A stretch of DNA of 64,000 nucleotides, from positions 33,405 to 97,404 of the forward strand of contig CAYPFO010000004.1 of assembly GCA_964410065.1 (NCBI GenBank), written 5' to 3'. Every line of letters starts with the position of its first letter. Position 1 is the first letter of the stretch. The notes beneath the pieces are model-generated. The model was not told the DNA's origin. It worked only from the letters and a program-made list of their open reading frames with translations, and made no database searches. Position numbers and translations under genes: made by a program. This document shows, piece after piece, positions 33,599-42,943 of the stretch. The DNA is from Serpens sp964410065. Its GTDB lineage: Bacteria; Pseudomonadota; Gammaproteobacteria; Pseudomonadales; Pseudomonadaceae.

Positions 33599-34138
33599 TT
33601 ACGGATCGCCTTGGATGCTTGCATGTTCTGTTTCCGGGCCTCCGGCCCAATCGGCGGGATATACACCCCGTTCCACCAAGCGATGAAACGTTGAGTACGG
33701 CCAATCGCGTACCTGCTCGACCAAGCCATGCTTCAGCGGGTTAATGTGCACATAATCCACATGCCGCAACAGGTCCTGTTCATCGCGTATCCGGTGCTCC
33801 CAATAGCGGCGCTGCCAGACGCCTCGCTCGCCACACACCAAGCGGGCCATGGAGCTGCGCTCTGTGACCGCCACGCTGCGTGAAAAAATCAGCTTGATCA
33901 GCCGCCAACGCAACGCGAAATCGGCATCTCCGGACGGCAGTTCAAGGACGCAATGCAGGTGTTCGGGCAAAACCACCCAGGCATGGATGTGAAAGGGATG
34001 GCGTCGTTTCACCGTGGCGACAGCGTGGCGCAGCGCATCGACGTTGCGTACCAGCAGATCGTTGTTGTGGCGGCGAACCAGGGTATGGGTAAAGAAATAC
34101 GTGCCACCCGGGCACCAGACACGTCGATAGTTGGCCAT
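33599..34138 (-). mobile_element. REP-associated tyrosine transposase (RAYT, Y1_Tnp family)
   Basis: The 179-residue protein from ATG at 34138 (MANYRRVWCPGGTYFFTHTL) has the HuH motif H60-L-H62 in VVLPEHLHCVLELP and the catalytic tyrosine, probably Y129, in HVDYVHINPLKHG. Other family marks are RYWEHRIRDEQDL and DWPYSTF. RAYTs are IS200/IS605-related single-strand transposases that act on REP or BIME palindromes. Type I repeats lie on both sides within a few hundred bases. The longer open frame to 34300 runs through the right-hand repeat and is unlikely to be translated. It looks intact and is probably the enzyme that mobilised this repeat family. Confidence 0.92.
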
Positions 34139-34187
34139 GTATGTCATCCATGACAGAACAGGACATCGCAGTGTAGGCCGCATGATC

Positions 34188-34390
34188 GTAGGGCGGCCTC
34201 GCCCGGAGCAGGGAATAGTGATGGCGGGGTGCTCGGCCAGCCGCGTATCCATCCCCGCACCGTGCAACGCGCGACGCCGCTCTACGCCCACCCCAACCAC
34301 CCTGAGTTTGACCGGGACCCGAAACGGCGGGCTGCCCGGGACACACCGTATTACCCTGATATCTCCGTGTCACGGGCGAGGCCGCCCTAC
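34188..34390. repeat. Type I repeat pair right of the RAYT gene
   Basis: The block begins gtagggcggcctcgcccgga, contains gatggcggggtgctcggcca and gcgcgacgccgctctac, then acggcgggctgcccgggac, and ends with gggcgaggccgccctac. Its outer ends are inverted relative to each other. The arrangement mirrors the left block across the transposase gene. Confidence 0.78.
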
Positions 34391-34405
34391 CCGAGTAATG
34401 CTCTT

Positions 34406-37400
34406 CTACGCCCCCGTCACGGAAGTTCCGCTCTGCGCCAGGTCGGCCACTTCGCGGCTGGCCACGGCGTACATGGCGTAGTCGCTGCCGGTAGCGGCGC
34501 GCAGTTCGGCGAGCATGTTGCGCCAGCGTTTGACCATCACCTTGTGATGTTCCATCCAGGCGTGCAGGCGGGCGTCCAGGTCGAGGTCGTCGCTGCCCGA
34601 CGTTTGCAGCAGCGACACAGTGATCGCCTGCTGTTGTCCGTCCAGGTCGTCGCGGAAGGCTTCGCGGGCCAGGGCCTGCCAGTTGTTCTTTACCGGCAGT
34701 TCGCTGATCTGTTGCAAGAACCAGGTCAGCTCCAGGGTGCTGCCCACCGCAAAGTACGCCCGCGCCACTTCGGTGGGTTCGAGGCCCGTCTGGTCGGCGG
34801 CTTCGAGGATCGGCAGCAGCGTATACAAATGGCTGACGCCGGCCACCATGCGCGCCAGCAACTCGGGCACGCCAGCATCGACGTAACCGCGATAGCGCGT
34901 CTGCCAGTGTTCATGGGTCGGCCCTTCGAGTAACTCGTTGAGCTTCAGCCCCAGCGCCGCGACGCGCGGGCCAAAATGCGCCATGTCGCGGGCGGCATTC
35001 AGCTGATTGCGCCGGCTGCGCAAGAACCAGCGCGTGGCGCGCCGTCCCAGGCGCATTAGCTCGTCCATCAGGGCCAGTTGGGTTTCCGCCGTCACCTGAT
35101 GATCGAGCAGTTCGATCTGCCGGAACCAATGCGGCAGGTGAAAGATGTCACGCACGATCACATAGGCTGCCGCCACCTGGGAGGCGCTCATGCCGGTGGA
35201 TTCCTTGAGCCGCTGCACGAAGGTGATGCCCATGTGGTTGACCAGATCATTGGCAATCTGCGTGCTGACTATCTCGCGCTTGAGGCGGTGACGGCGCATG
35301 GCCGGCCCGAACTTTTCCGCCAGCAACTGCGGAAAGGCGCTCTCCATGTCGCGGATCAGGTAGTCGTCGTCCGGTAGCTTCGACTTGAGCAGTGCCTGCT
35401 TGAGATCGATCTTGCTGTAGGACAGCAGCACTGCCAGTTCCGGGCGGGTCAGTCCCTGATTGTTATTGCCGCGCTCGACCAATTGCTCATCGCTGGGCAG
35501 AAACTCCAGCGCACGGTCGAGCTTGTCCCGGCTTTCCAGGTCGGTGATCAGCCGACGGTACTCGGCGCCGCGATCGCGGGCGCGCCGCTCGGCCAGCGAC
35601 AGGGCCTGGGTCTGTTTATAGTTGTTGGCCAGCACCAACCGACTCACCGCCTCGGTCATGGCGGCCAGCAGCTCGTTGCGCTGCTTGCCGGTCATGTCGC
35701 CGGCCGTGACCACCTCGTTGAGCAGGATCTTGATGTTCACCTCATGGTCGGAACAGTCCACCCCGCCGGCGTTATCAATAAAATCGGTGTTGCTCGCCCC
35801 GCCATTCAAGCCATATTCGATGCGCCCCCGCTGGCTCATGCCCAGGTTGCCGCCCTCGCCCATCACCTTGGCGCGCAGTTCGTTGCCGTTGACGCGCACC
35901 GCGTCGTTGGCCTTGTCGCCAATGTCGGCGTGGCTTTCCGTGCTGGCTTTGACATAGGTGCCGATGCCGCCGTTCCAGATCAGGTCCACCGGTGCCTTGA
36001 GCAGCGCATTGATCAGTTCGTTGGGGCTGAGCCGCTCGGCCTGGATGTCGAAACATGCCTGCATCTGCGGGGTGATGGCGATGCTCTTGGCGCTGCGCGC
36101 GAACACGCCGCCGCCGGCCGAAATCAGCCCGGCGTCATAATCGCTCCAGGCCGAGCGCGGCAGCTCGAACAGGCGCTTGCGTTCGGCGTAGCTGGCCGCC
36201 GGGTCGGGGTCCGGATCGATGAAGATATGCAGATGGTTGAACGCCGCCAGCAGCCGCACCCGATCGGACATCAGCAGGCCGTTGCCGAACACGTCGCCCG
36301 CCATGTCGCCGATGCCGATCATGCTGATGCTGTCCTGCTGCACATCGATGCCGCGTTCGCGAAAATGCCGCTGCACCGAGATCCAGGCGCCCTTCGCGGT
36401 GATGCCCATGGCCTTGTGGTCGTAGCCGGCCGAGCCGCCCGAGGCGAAGGCATCGCCGAGCCAGAAGCCATAATCGGCGGACAGCGCATTGGCGATATCG
36501 GAAAAACTCGCCGTGCCCTTGTCGGCCGCCACGACCAGATAGGGATCGTCGCCGTCATGGCGCACCACGTTGGCCGGCGGCACCACCTGGCCTTCCTTGA
36601 TGTTGTCGGTGATATCCAGCAGGCCGCTGATGAACAATCGATAGCAGGCAATCGCCTCAGCCTGGATCTCATCGCGATTACCGTTTATCGGCATGCGGCG
36701 CGGCACGAAGCCGCCCTTGGCACCCATGGGCACGATCACCGCGTTCTTCACTTGCTGGGCCTTGACCAGGCCGAGCACTTCCGTGCGGTAATCTTCCTCG
36801 CGATCCGACCAGCGCAAACCACCCCGAGCCACCGGCCCACCGCGCAGGTGAACGCCCTCGAAGCGCGGCGAGTAAACGAAAATCTCATAGCGCGGCACCG
36901 GCTTGGGCACGCCCGGGATCGCGCCGGGATCGAACTTGAAACTGAAGTAGGGTTTGTCCGCGCCCTGGGTATCCGGCTGGTAGAAATTGCTGCGCAGCGT
37001 TGCCTTGATCAGCGCCAGGTAGCGCCGCAGGATCAGGTCCTCGTTAAGCACCGCCACCCTGTCCAGCGCGGTGAGAATCGCCTGCTCCAGCTTCAACTGC
37101 TTGTCCTGCAGATCCGCCTCGACCAGCTTGCGCGCCAGGTAGAAGCGGGTTTTGAACAGACGCACCAGCTCACGCGCGATGTCCGGATGGTTGTTCAGCG
37201 CGTTGGCGATATAGCCCAGGTCGAAGCCCAGGCGGATTTGCTTGAGGTAACGCGCATAGGCGCGCAGCAGCGCAACGTCCCGCCAGGGCAGCGCGGCGCT
37301 GAGCACCAGCCGGTTGAAGGCATCGTTTTCAGCGTCGCCGGCGACGACATGCACAAAAGCATCCTGGAAGGTTTCGTTGAGCTCCTGGATGTCAATCTGC

Positions 37401-39268
37401 AGGCCTTCGGCATAGGTGAAGGTGAAGTCATGGATCCAGAACGCCCGGCCGCTGCGCTGGTGCAGGTAATAGGAAAACTCGCTGAGCACGCGCAGGCCAA
37501 GATTCTCCAGAATCGGCAGCACATCGGACAGCGGCAGGGGCGTGTCGCCGTGGTAGACCTTGCAATGCAATTGCCGGTCATCCGTGCCCAGCGGCAGATA
37601 AAAGCTCATCAGCAAAGGACGCTGTTCGGACAGCTCGTGGATGTGCTGCATGTCCACCGCTGCCGAATGGGCTTCGTAGCGCTCGCGGTAGCCGGCCGGA
37701 AACCCCTGCGGAAAATTGGCCAGAACTTCCCGGCCACGGGCCTCGCCGAACCCTTCCAGGATCAGGTTGGCATAGTCGTCCTGCCAGGACCGGCAGGCCT
37801 GAATGACTTCCTGCTCAAGTTGCCGGGTGTCGAAGTGCGGCGGATGGCGGGGATCGATGCGCAGGATCAACTGCACCCGCGCCAGCTGGGACTCGGAAAA
37901 GTACGTCCAGAACTCGCAATCGCTGGCGCCCAATCGTTCCATGAGGATGCGCTGGACCTTCACGCGGATTTCCGTGGAGTACAGATCGCGCGGCACGTAC
38001 AGCAGGCAGTACATGAAGCGACCGTAGGGGTCCCGACGCAGGAACAGCCGCAGCCTGTTGCGCTCCTGGATCTGCACGATGGCCATGGCGGTCTCGAACA
38101 GCTCATCAACCGGCGTCTGGAACAGCTCGTCGCGCGGCAATACCTCCAGTACCTGGCGCAGCTCCTTGCCCAGATGCGCCTTCGCATCGAAGCCCGAGCG
38201 CGTGACGATTTCGTCCACTTTGCGCCGGATATAGGGAATGCGCTTGACGCTTTCGGCATACACCATTGAGGTGTACAGGCCCATGAAACGGTATTCGCGA
38301 ATCACCCGGCCGGCATCGTCCAGTTCGCGCAACGAGACGAAATCCGGATAGGCCGGACGGTGCACCCGGCTGGGCCGCGCGGCCTTGGCGAACGATAACA
38401 GCAGCGGCTGACGCAGATAGGCCATGGTCGCAGCTTTGACATGGGTGTCCTCACGGCTCAACCCCTTGCGCAAACGCCGCGACAGGCCCAGCAATGAGGC
38501 CTCGTCATAGGCCACGCAACCGCCTTCGGCCTCGTCCTCCAAGGTGAACTCTTCATAGCCCAGAAAGGTGAAGTGATCGTCCAGCAACCACTGGATGAAC
38601 ACCTTCATTTCCGCAACGTCCTCGACGTCTACCTCGACCGGGCACTGCTCCAAGCGAGTGATGGCTTCGCGGGCGCGGGCCTGCATGGCCGGGAAGTCAC
38701 TGACCGCCAGGCGCACCTCGTCTAGAACATCCAGCAAGGCCTGCTGCAACTCATGCAGCTCGCTGGCCGTCGCGCAGCGGTCAATCTCCAGGAACATCAA
38801 CGCCTCGGCGTGCACCCCTTCGCCCGTGGAGCCCCTGGGCAACAGCTCCAGCAACTCGCCGGCGGCGTTGCGGCGCACGCTGAACACCGTGTTCTGCAGG
38901 GTATGGATGCTACGCCCACGGCGCGCCAGCTCCATGCGCGCGGAGTCCACCAGAAAGGGCATGTCCGGGTGCAGGATTTCCACTGCACTGTGGCTGGACT
39001 GCCAGCCATGCTTTTCGTAGTCGGGGTTGAACACCCGCACCTGGGCCGTTTCGCTACGGGAGCCTTCCAGTAAACGCCAGGCCGACAAGGTGCAACCGGC
39101 AAGGTCGGTGAGGCGCCGCTCGACCAGTTCGTCGAGCGCGATCACGGCAAAGAACTGCTCGGCGAAGCGACAGACCTGCGACAAGACGTCGGCGTCCACA
39201 TGGGAGGCTAGAATCGCCTGCAATTGCTGCTGGAAATCGGTCTTGCCGGTCGCAGTGAAAAACACCAT
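34406..39268 (-). CDS. gdhB: NAD-specific glutamate dehydrogenase, GDH-180 type
   Basis: At 1620 residues this is the large GDH class. N-terminal ACT-like regulatory regions cover about the first 700 residues, followed by the catalytic part with GGPVARGGLRWSDREEDYRTEVLGLVKAQ and NAVIVPMGAKGGF. The Rossmann region (MIGIGDMAGDVFGNGLLMS) comes next, with the segment IWNGGIGTYVKAS and a long helical C-terminus. The enzyme converts L-glutamate to 2-oxoglutarate and ammonia with NAD+, mainly in amino-acid catabolism. The gene is divergent from the moxR operon and convergent with nothing; the RAYT block lies just after its stop. The start is ATG at 39268. Confidence 0.96.
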   Translation of the reverse strand: MVFFTATGKTDFQQQLQAILASHVDADVLSQVCRFAEQFFAVIALDELVERRLTDLAGCTLSAWRLLEGSRSETAQVRVFNPDYEKHGWQSSHSAVEILHPDMPFLVDSARMELARRGRSIHTLQNTVFSVRRNAAGELLELLPRGSTGEGVHAEALMFLEIDRCATASELHELQQALLDVLDEVRLAVSDFPAMQARAREAITRLEQCPVEVDVEDVAEMKVFIQWLLDDHFTFLGYEEFTLEDEAEGGCVAYDEASLLGLSRRLRKGLSREDTHVKAATMAYLRQPLLLSFAKAARPSRVHRPAYPDFVSLRELDDAGRVIREYRFMGLYTSMVYAESVKRIPYIRRKVDEIVTRSGFDAKAHLGKELRQVLEVLPRDELFQTPVDELFETAMAIVQIQERNRLRLFLRRDPYGRFMYCLLYVPRDLYSTEIRVKVQRILMERLGASDCEFWTYFSESQLARVQLILRIDPRHPPHFDTRQLEQEVIQACRSWQDDYANLILEGFGEARGREVLANFPQGFPAGYRERYEAHSAAVDMQHIHELSEQRPLLMSFYLPLGTDDRQLHCKVYHGDTPLPLSDVLPILENLGLRVLSEFSYYLHQRSGRAFWIHDFTFTYAEGLQIDIQELNETFQDAFVHVVAGDAENDAFNRLVLSAALPWRDVALLRAYARYLKQIRLGFDLGYIANALNNHPDIARELVRLFKTRFYLARKLVEADLQDKQLKLEQAILTALDRVAVLNEDLILRRYLALIKATLRSNFYQPDTQGADKPYFSFKFDPGAIPGVPKPVPRYEIFVYSPRFEGVHLRGGPVARGGLRWSDREEDYRTEVLGLVKAQQVKNAVIVPMGAKGGFVPRRMPINGNRDEIQAEAIACYRLFISGLLDITDNIKEGQVVPPANVVRHDGDDPYLVVAADKGTASFSDIANALSADYGFWLGDAFASGGSAGYDHKAMGITAKGAWISVQRHFRERGIDVQQDSISMIGIGDMAGDVFGNGLLMSDRVRLLAAFNHLHIFIDPDPDPAASYAERKRLFELPRSAWSDYDAGLISAGGGVFARSAKSIAITPQMQACFDIQAERLSPNELINALLKAPVDLIWNGGIGTYVKASTESHADIGDKANDAVRVNGNELRAKVMGEGGNLGMSQRGRIEYGLNGGASNTDFIDNAGGVDCSDHEVNIKILLNEVVTAGDMTGKQRNELLAAMTEAVSRLVLANNYKQTQALSLAERRARDRGAEYRRLITDLESRDKLDRALEFLPSDEQLVERGNNNQGLTRPELAVLLSYSKIDLKQALLKSKLPDDDYLIRDMESAFPQLLAEKFGPAMRRHRLKREIVSTQIANDLVNHMGITFVQRLKESTGMSASQVAAAYVIVRDIFHLPHWFRQIELLDHQVTAETQLALMDELMRLGRRATRWFLRSRRNQLNAARDMAHFGPRVAALGLKLNELLEGPTHEHWQTRYRGYVDAGVPELLARMVAGVSHLYTLLPILEAADQTGLEPTEVARAYFAVGSTLELTWFLQQISELPVKNNWQALAREAFRDDLDGQQQAITVSLLQTSGSDDLDLDARLHAWMEHHKVMVKRWRNMLAELRAATGSDYAMYAVASREVADLAQSGTSVTGA

Positions 39269-39506
39269 GGCGATACTCCATCAAAACAGAGAAACCCGTA
39301 GTTGCCCCAGGCGCGCCTGGCACGAACGTGTCTGCAATGACATTCCCGTGCTGCACGCCGCTTCTGGCGGTGTACAGGTCGCACCCTGCGACATTCATGC
39401 ACCGCGACCCTGCCTAGAACGTTAGCCCAGCTTCCCATCTTCGATTAAAGTGGCCGCCACCAGGCTGCGTCATATCGACCCTCGCCCCGTTTCGATCCGA
39501 GTCCCG

Positions 39507-40469
<963 letters not shown>

Positions 40470-40519
40470 TGAAGCCGCTGCCGGCTGCCCACCCCGCCCC
40501 CGCAGCGGAGCGCTGAACC

Positions 40520-41458
40520 ATGCATACCCTGGCGTCGCAGCCCGGCGTGCGCGTGAGCCTGGCCGAATTGATCGACATCCGTCATCGCCTGCGCGAGGTG
40601 CAGCTGTTTTCCACGCCCAGCCGGCGCAGTCCGTTGATCGGCCTGCACCGTTCCAAGCTGCGCGGGCGCGGCATCGACTTCGACCAGGTGCGCGTCTATC
40701 AGCCGGGCGACGACGTGCGCACCATCGACTGGCGCGTCACCGCGCGCACCCAGGAACCGCACACCAAGCTGTTCCACGAAGAGCGCGAGCGGCCGGTGTA
40801 CCTGCTAGTCGAGCAGAGCCGCCCGCTGTTCTTCGGCAGTGGCCCGCAACTCAAATCGGTGATTGCCGCCCAGGCCGCGGCACTCTTTGGCTGGGCCGCG
40901 CTCACCCACAACGACCGCATCGGCGGGCTCGTGTTCGGTGATGGCGAGCACCATGAAGTGCGCCCGCGACGCAGCAAGCAAAGCCTGTTGCAGTTGCTCA
41001 ACCGGCTGGTGGGCGCCAACCACGCCCTGCACGCGGACATGCAGGCTCCGCAGGGCACCTTCGGCCCTGCACTGCGCCGTGCCCGCGAAGTGCTGCGCCC
41101 CGGCAGCCTGCTGGTGGTGATCTGCGACGAGCGCGCGCTCACCGACGCAGCCGAGCAGCAACTGGCCCTGTTGGGCCGACACATCGATCTGATCCTGCTG
41201 CCTATTTCCGACCCCCTCGACCACGCGCTGCCCGCCGCCGGTCTGCTGCGGTTTGGCGAACAGCAAGCAGTGCTTGAACTGGACACCTATGACAGCGATC
41301 TGCGCCGCGCCTACCGCGAATTGGGCGAAGCACGGCGCCTGCGCTGGCAGCACGCTGCGCAGAGGATGCGCGCCCTGCTGCTACCCCTGAGCAGCCAGAC
41401 GGACATGTTCGAGCAATTGCGCGACTACCTTGAACAACCTGCGGACTCCCGCCGATGA
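40520..41458 (+). CDS. DUF58 domain protein
   Basis: The 312-residue protein has the DUF58 core GRGIDFDQVRVYQPGDDVRTIDWRVTARTQEPHTKLFHEERERPVYLLVE and lacks membrane helices. DUF58 proteins have a degenerate VWA fold and are routinely encoded after moxR; they are thought to be part of the same chaperone complex. The gene starts 50 bases after moxR and overlaps the next gene by 4 bases. Confidence 0.92.
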   Translation: MHTLASQPGVRVSLAELIDIRHRLREVQLFSTPSRRSPLIGLHRSKLRGRGIDFDQVRVYQPGDDVRTIDWRVTARTQEPHTKLFHEERERPVYLLVEQSRPLFFGSGPQLKSVIAAQAAALFGWAALTHNDRIGGLVFGDGEHHEVRPRRSKQSLLQLLNRLVGANHALHADMQAPQGTFGPALRRAREVLRPGSLLVVICDERALTDAAEQQLALLGRHIDLILLPISDPLDHALPAAGLLRFGEQQAVLELDTYDSDLRRAYRELGEARRLRWQHAAQRMRALLLPLSSQTDMFEQLRDYLEQPADSRR

Positions 41459-41940
41459 GCACGCTCGACGCACTGCAACCTCTATTGCCGCCCCCGCCGG
41501 TGCCCTGGTGGCCGCCCGCGCCGGGCTGGTGGTTGCTGGCCGTCGGCGTGCCGTTGCTGCTCTGGGCTCTCTGGCGCCTGTCTATCCGCCTGCACCGTCG
41601 CCCGGCCTACGAACCTGAACTGGACCCCCGTCGCCAGCGGGCGCTGGACGAGCTGGCCAGCCTGGCCAAACCCTACTACCAGCAGCCGGCAGGTCCCTGG
41701 CTGCAGCAGCTCAACGGCCTGCTCAAACGCCTGTGCCTGCAGCATTACCCGGACAGCCACTGCCAGACCCTCAGCGGGCGCGCCTGGCTGGCGTTTCTCG
41801 ACAACCGTTGCCCAGCCGCCGGGTTGACCCGCTGGATGGTGCTGGTGGACGGCGCCTATCGCCCGCAGTGTCTGCTCGACGACAAGGCCGTGGACGATCT
41901 GCACCGCGCCGTCGAAACCTGGATTCGCAAGCATGTTTGA
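41455..41940 (+). CDS. DUF4381 domain membrane protein
   Basis: The 161-residue protein has one N-terminal helix (WWLLAVGVPLLLWALWRLSI) after a Pro-Trp-rich stretch (LLPPPPVPWWPPAPG). A cytoplasmic helical domain follows with GLLKRLCLQHYPDSHCQTLSGRAWLAFLD. DUF4381 is a regular member of moxR-bat operons. It overlaps both neighbours (4 and 8 bases). Confidence 0.88.
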   Translation: MSTLDALQPLLPPPPVPWWPPAPGWWLLAVGVPLLLWALWRLSIRLHRRPAYEPELDPRRQRALDELASLAKPYYQQPAGPWLQQLNGLLKRLCLQHYPDSHCQTLSGRAWLAFLDNRCPAAGLTRWMVLVDGAYRPQCLLDDKAVDDLHRAVETWIRKHV

Positions 41941-42943
41941 ATTCGCCTGGCCCTGGGTCTTTCTGTTCGCCCCGCTGCCCTGGCTGCTGCGCTGGTTGCT
42001 GCCACCGGCGGACAATGGCGAAGCGGCGCTCAAGGTAAATTTCCTCGCCGAGCTGGAGAGCCTCGCCGGCCACAAGGCGCGCGCCAACCTGCCGGCCTGG
42101 CGTCAGCAAGCGCCGTTCGCCCTGCTCTGGCTGTGCCTGTTAATCGCCGCCGCACGCCCGCAATGGCTGGGCGAACCCCTGCCGATTCCGGCCAGCGGCC
42201 GCGACCTGATGCTCGCCGTGGATGTGTCCGGCTCCATGGATTACCCGGACATGCGCTGGGGCGAGCAGGCCATCAGCCGCCTGACCCTGGTCAAACGGCT
42301 GATGGGCGATTTTATCGAGGAGCGCCACGGCGACCGCGTCGGTCTGATCCTGTTCGGCAGCCAGGCCTACCTGCAATCGCCGCTGACCTTCGACCGCCAG
42401 ACCGTGCATACCTGGCTCGATGAAGCCCTGATCGGCATCGCCGGGCAGAACACCGCCATCGGCGATGCCATCGGCCTGGCGGTCAAGCGCCTGCGCGAAC
42501 GTCCGGCCGACAGCCGCGTGCTGGTGTTGGTCACCGATGGCGCCAACACCGGCGGCACCCTGGACCCGCTCACCGCCGCGCGCATGGCGACCTTGCACAA
42601 CGTGACGATCTATCCAATCGGCATTGGCGCCGCACCGGGCCAAGGCCAGCGAGGCGTATTCGCCTTCACGCCGGGCATGGACCTGGACGAAGGTCTGTTG
42701 CAGGAAATCGCCGCGCTCACGGGCGGGCAGTATTTTCGCGCCCAGTCCCGCGAACAGCTGCAGGACATCGAAGCGCTGCTGGACACGCTCGAGCCGGTGG
42801 CTCAGCAACCCACCCAGGCACGGCAGATCCGTGCGCTGTACAGCTGGCCGCTGGGCGCTGGCCTGGCACTCAGCGTGGCACTGGTCGGCCGCGTACTCTG
42901 GCCGCGTGGCCCGCGTCCCTACTGGCTGCGGAGGTCACGCTGA
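41933..42943 (+). CDS. batA: BatA-type VWA domain protein
   Basis: The 336-residue protein has an N-terminal helix pair (FEFAWPWVFLFAPLPWLLRWLLPP, FALLWLCLLIAAARP), a VWA domain with an intact MIDAS (AVDVSGSMDY, then TDGANTGG), and a C-terminal membrane helix (LGAGLALSVALVGRVLW). It fits the Bat (Bacteroides aerotolerance-like) family. The intact metal-binding site suggests it is the ligand-binding VWA partner of MoxR. The stop codon overlaps the next start by one base. Confidence 0.88.
   Translation: MFEFAWPWVFLFAPLPWLLRWLLPPADNGEAALKVNFLAELESLAGHKARANLPAWRQQAPFALLWLCLLIAAARPQWLGEPLPIPASGRDLMLAVDVSGSMDYPDMRWGEQAISRLTLVKRLMGDFIEERHGDRVGLILFGSQAYLQSPLTFDRQTVHTWLDEALIGIAGQNTAIGDAIGLAVKRLRERPADSRVLVLVTDGANTGGTLDPLTAARMATLHNVTIYPIGIGAAPGQGQRGVFAFTPGMDLDEGLLQEIAALTGGQYFRAQSREQLQDIEALLDTLEPVAQQPTQARQIRALYSWPLGAGLALSVALVGRVLWPRGPRPYWLRRSR

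Noticed and set aside
35483..38269. 928-residue open frame on the plus strand inside gdhB
   Set aside because: The minus-strand frame is a clear 1620-residue glutamate dehydrogenase. The plus frame lacks recognisable motifs and reads as its complement.
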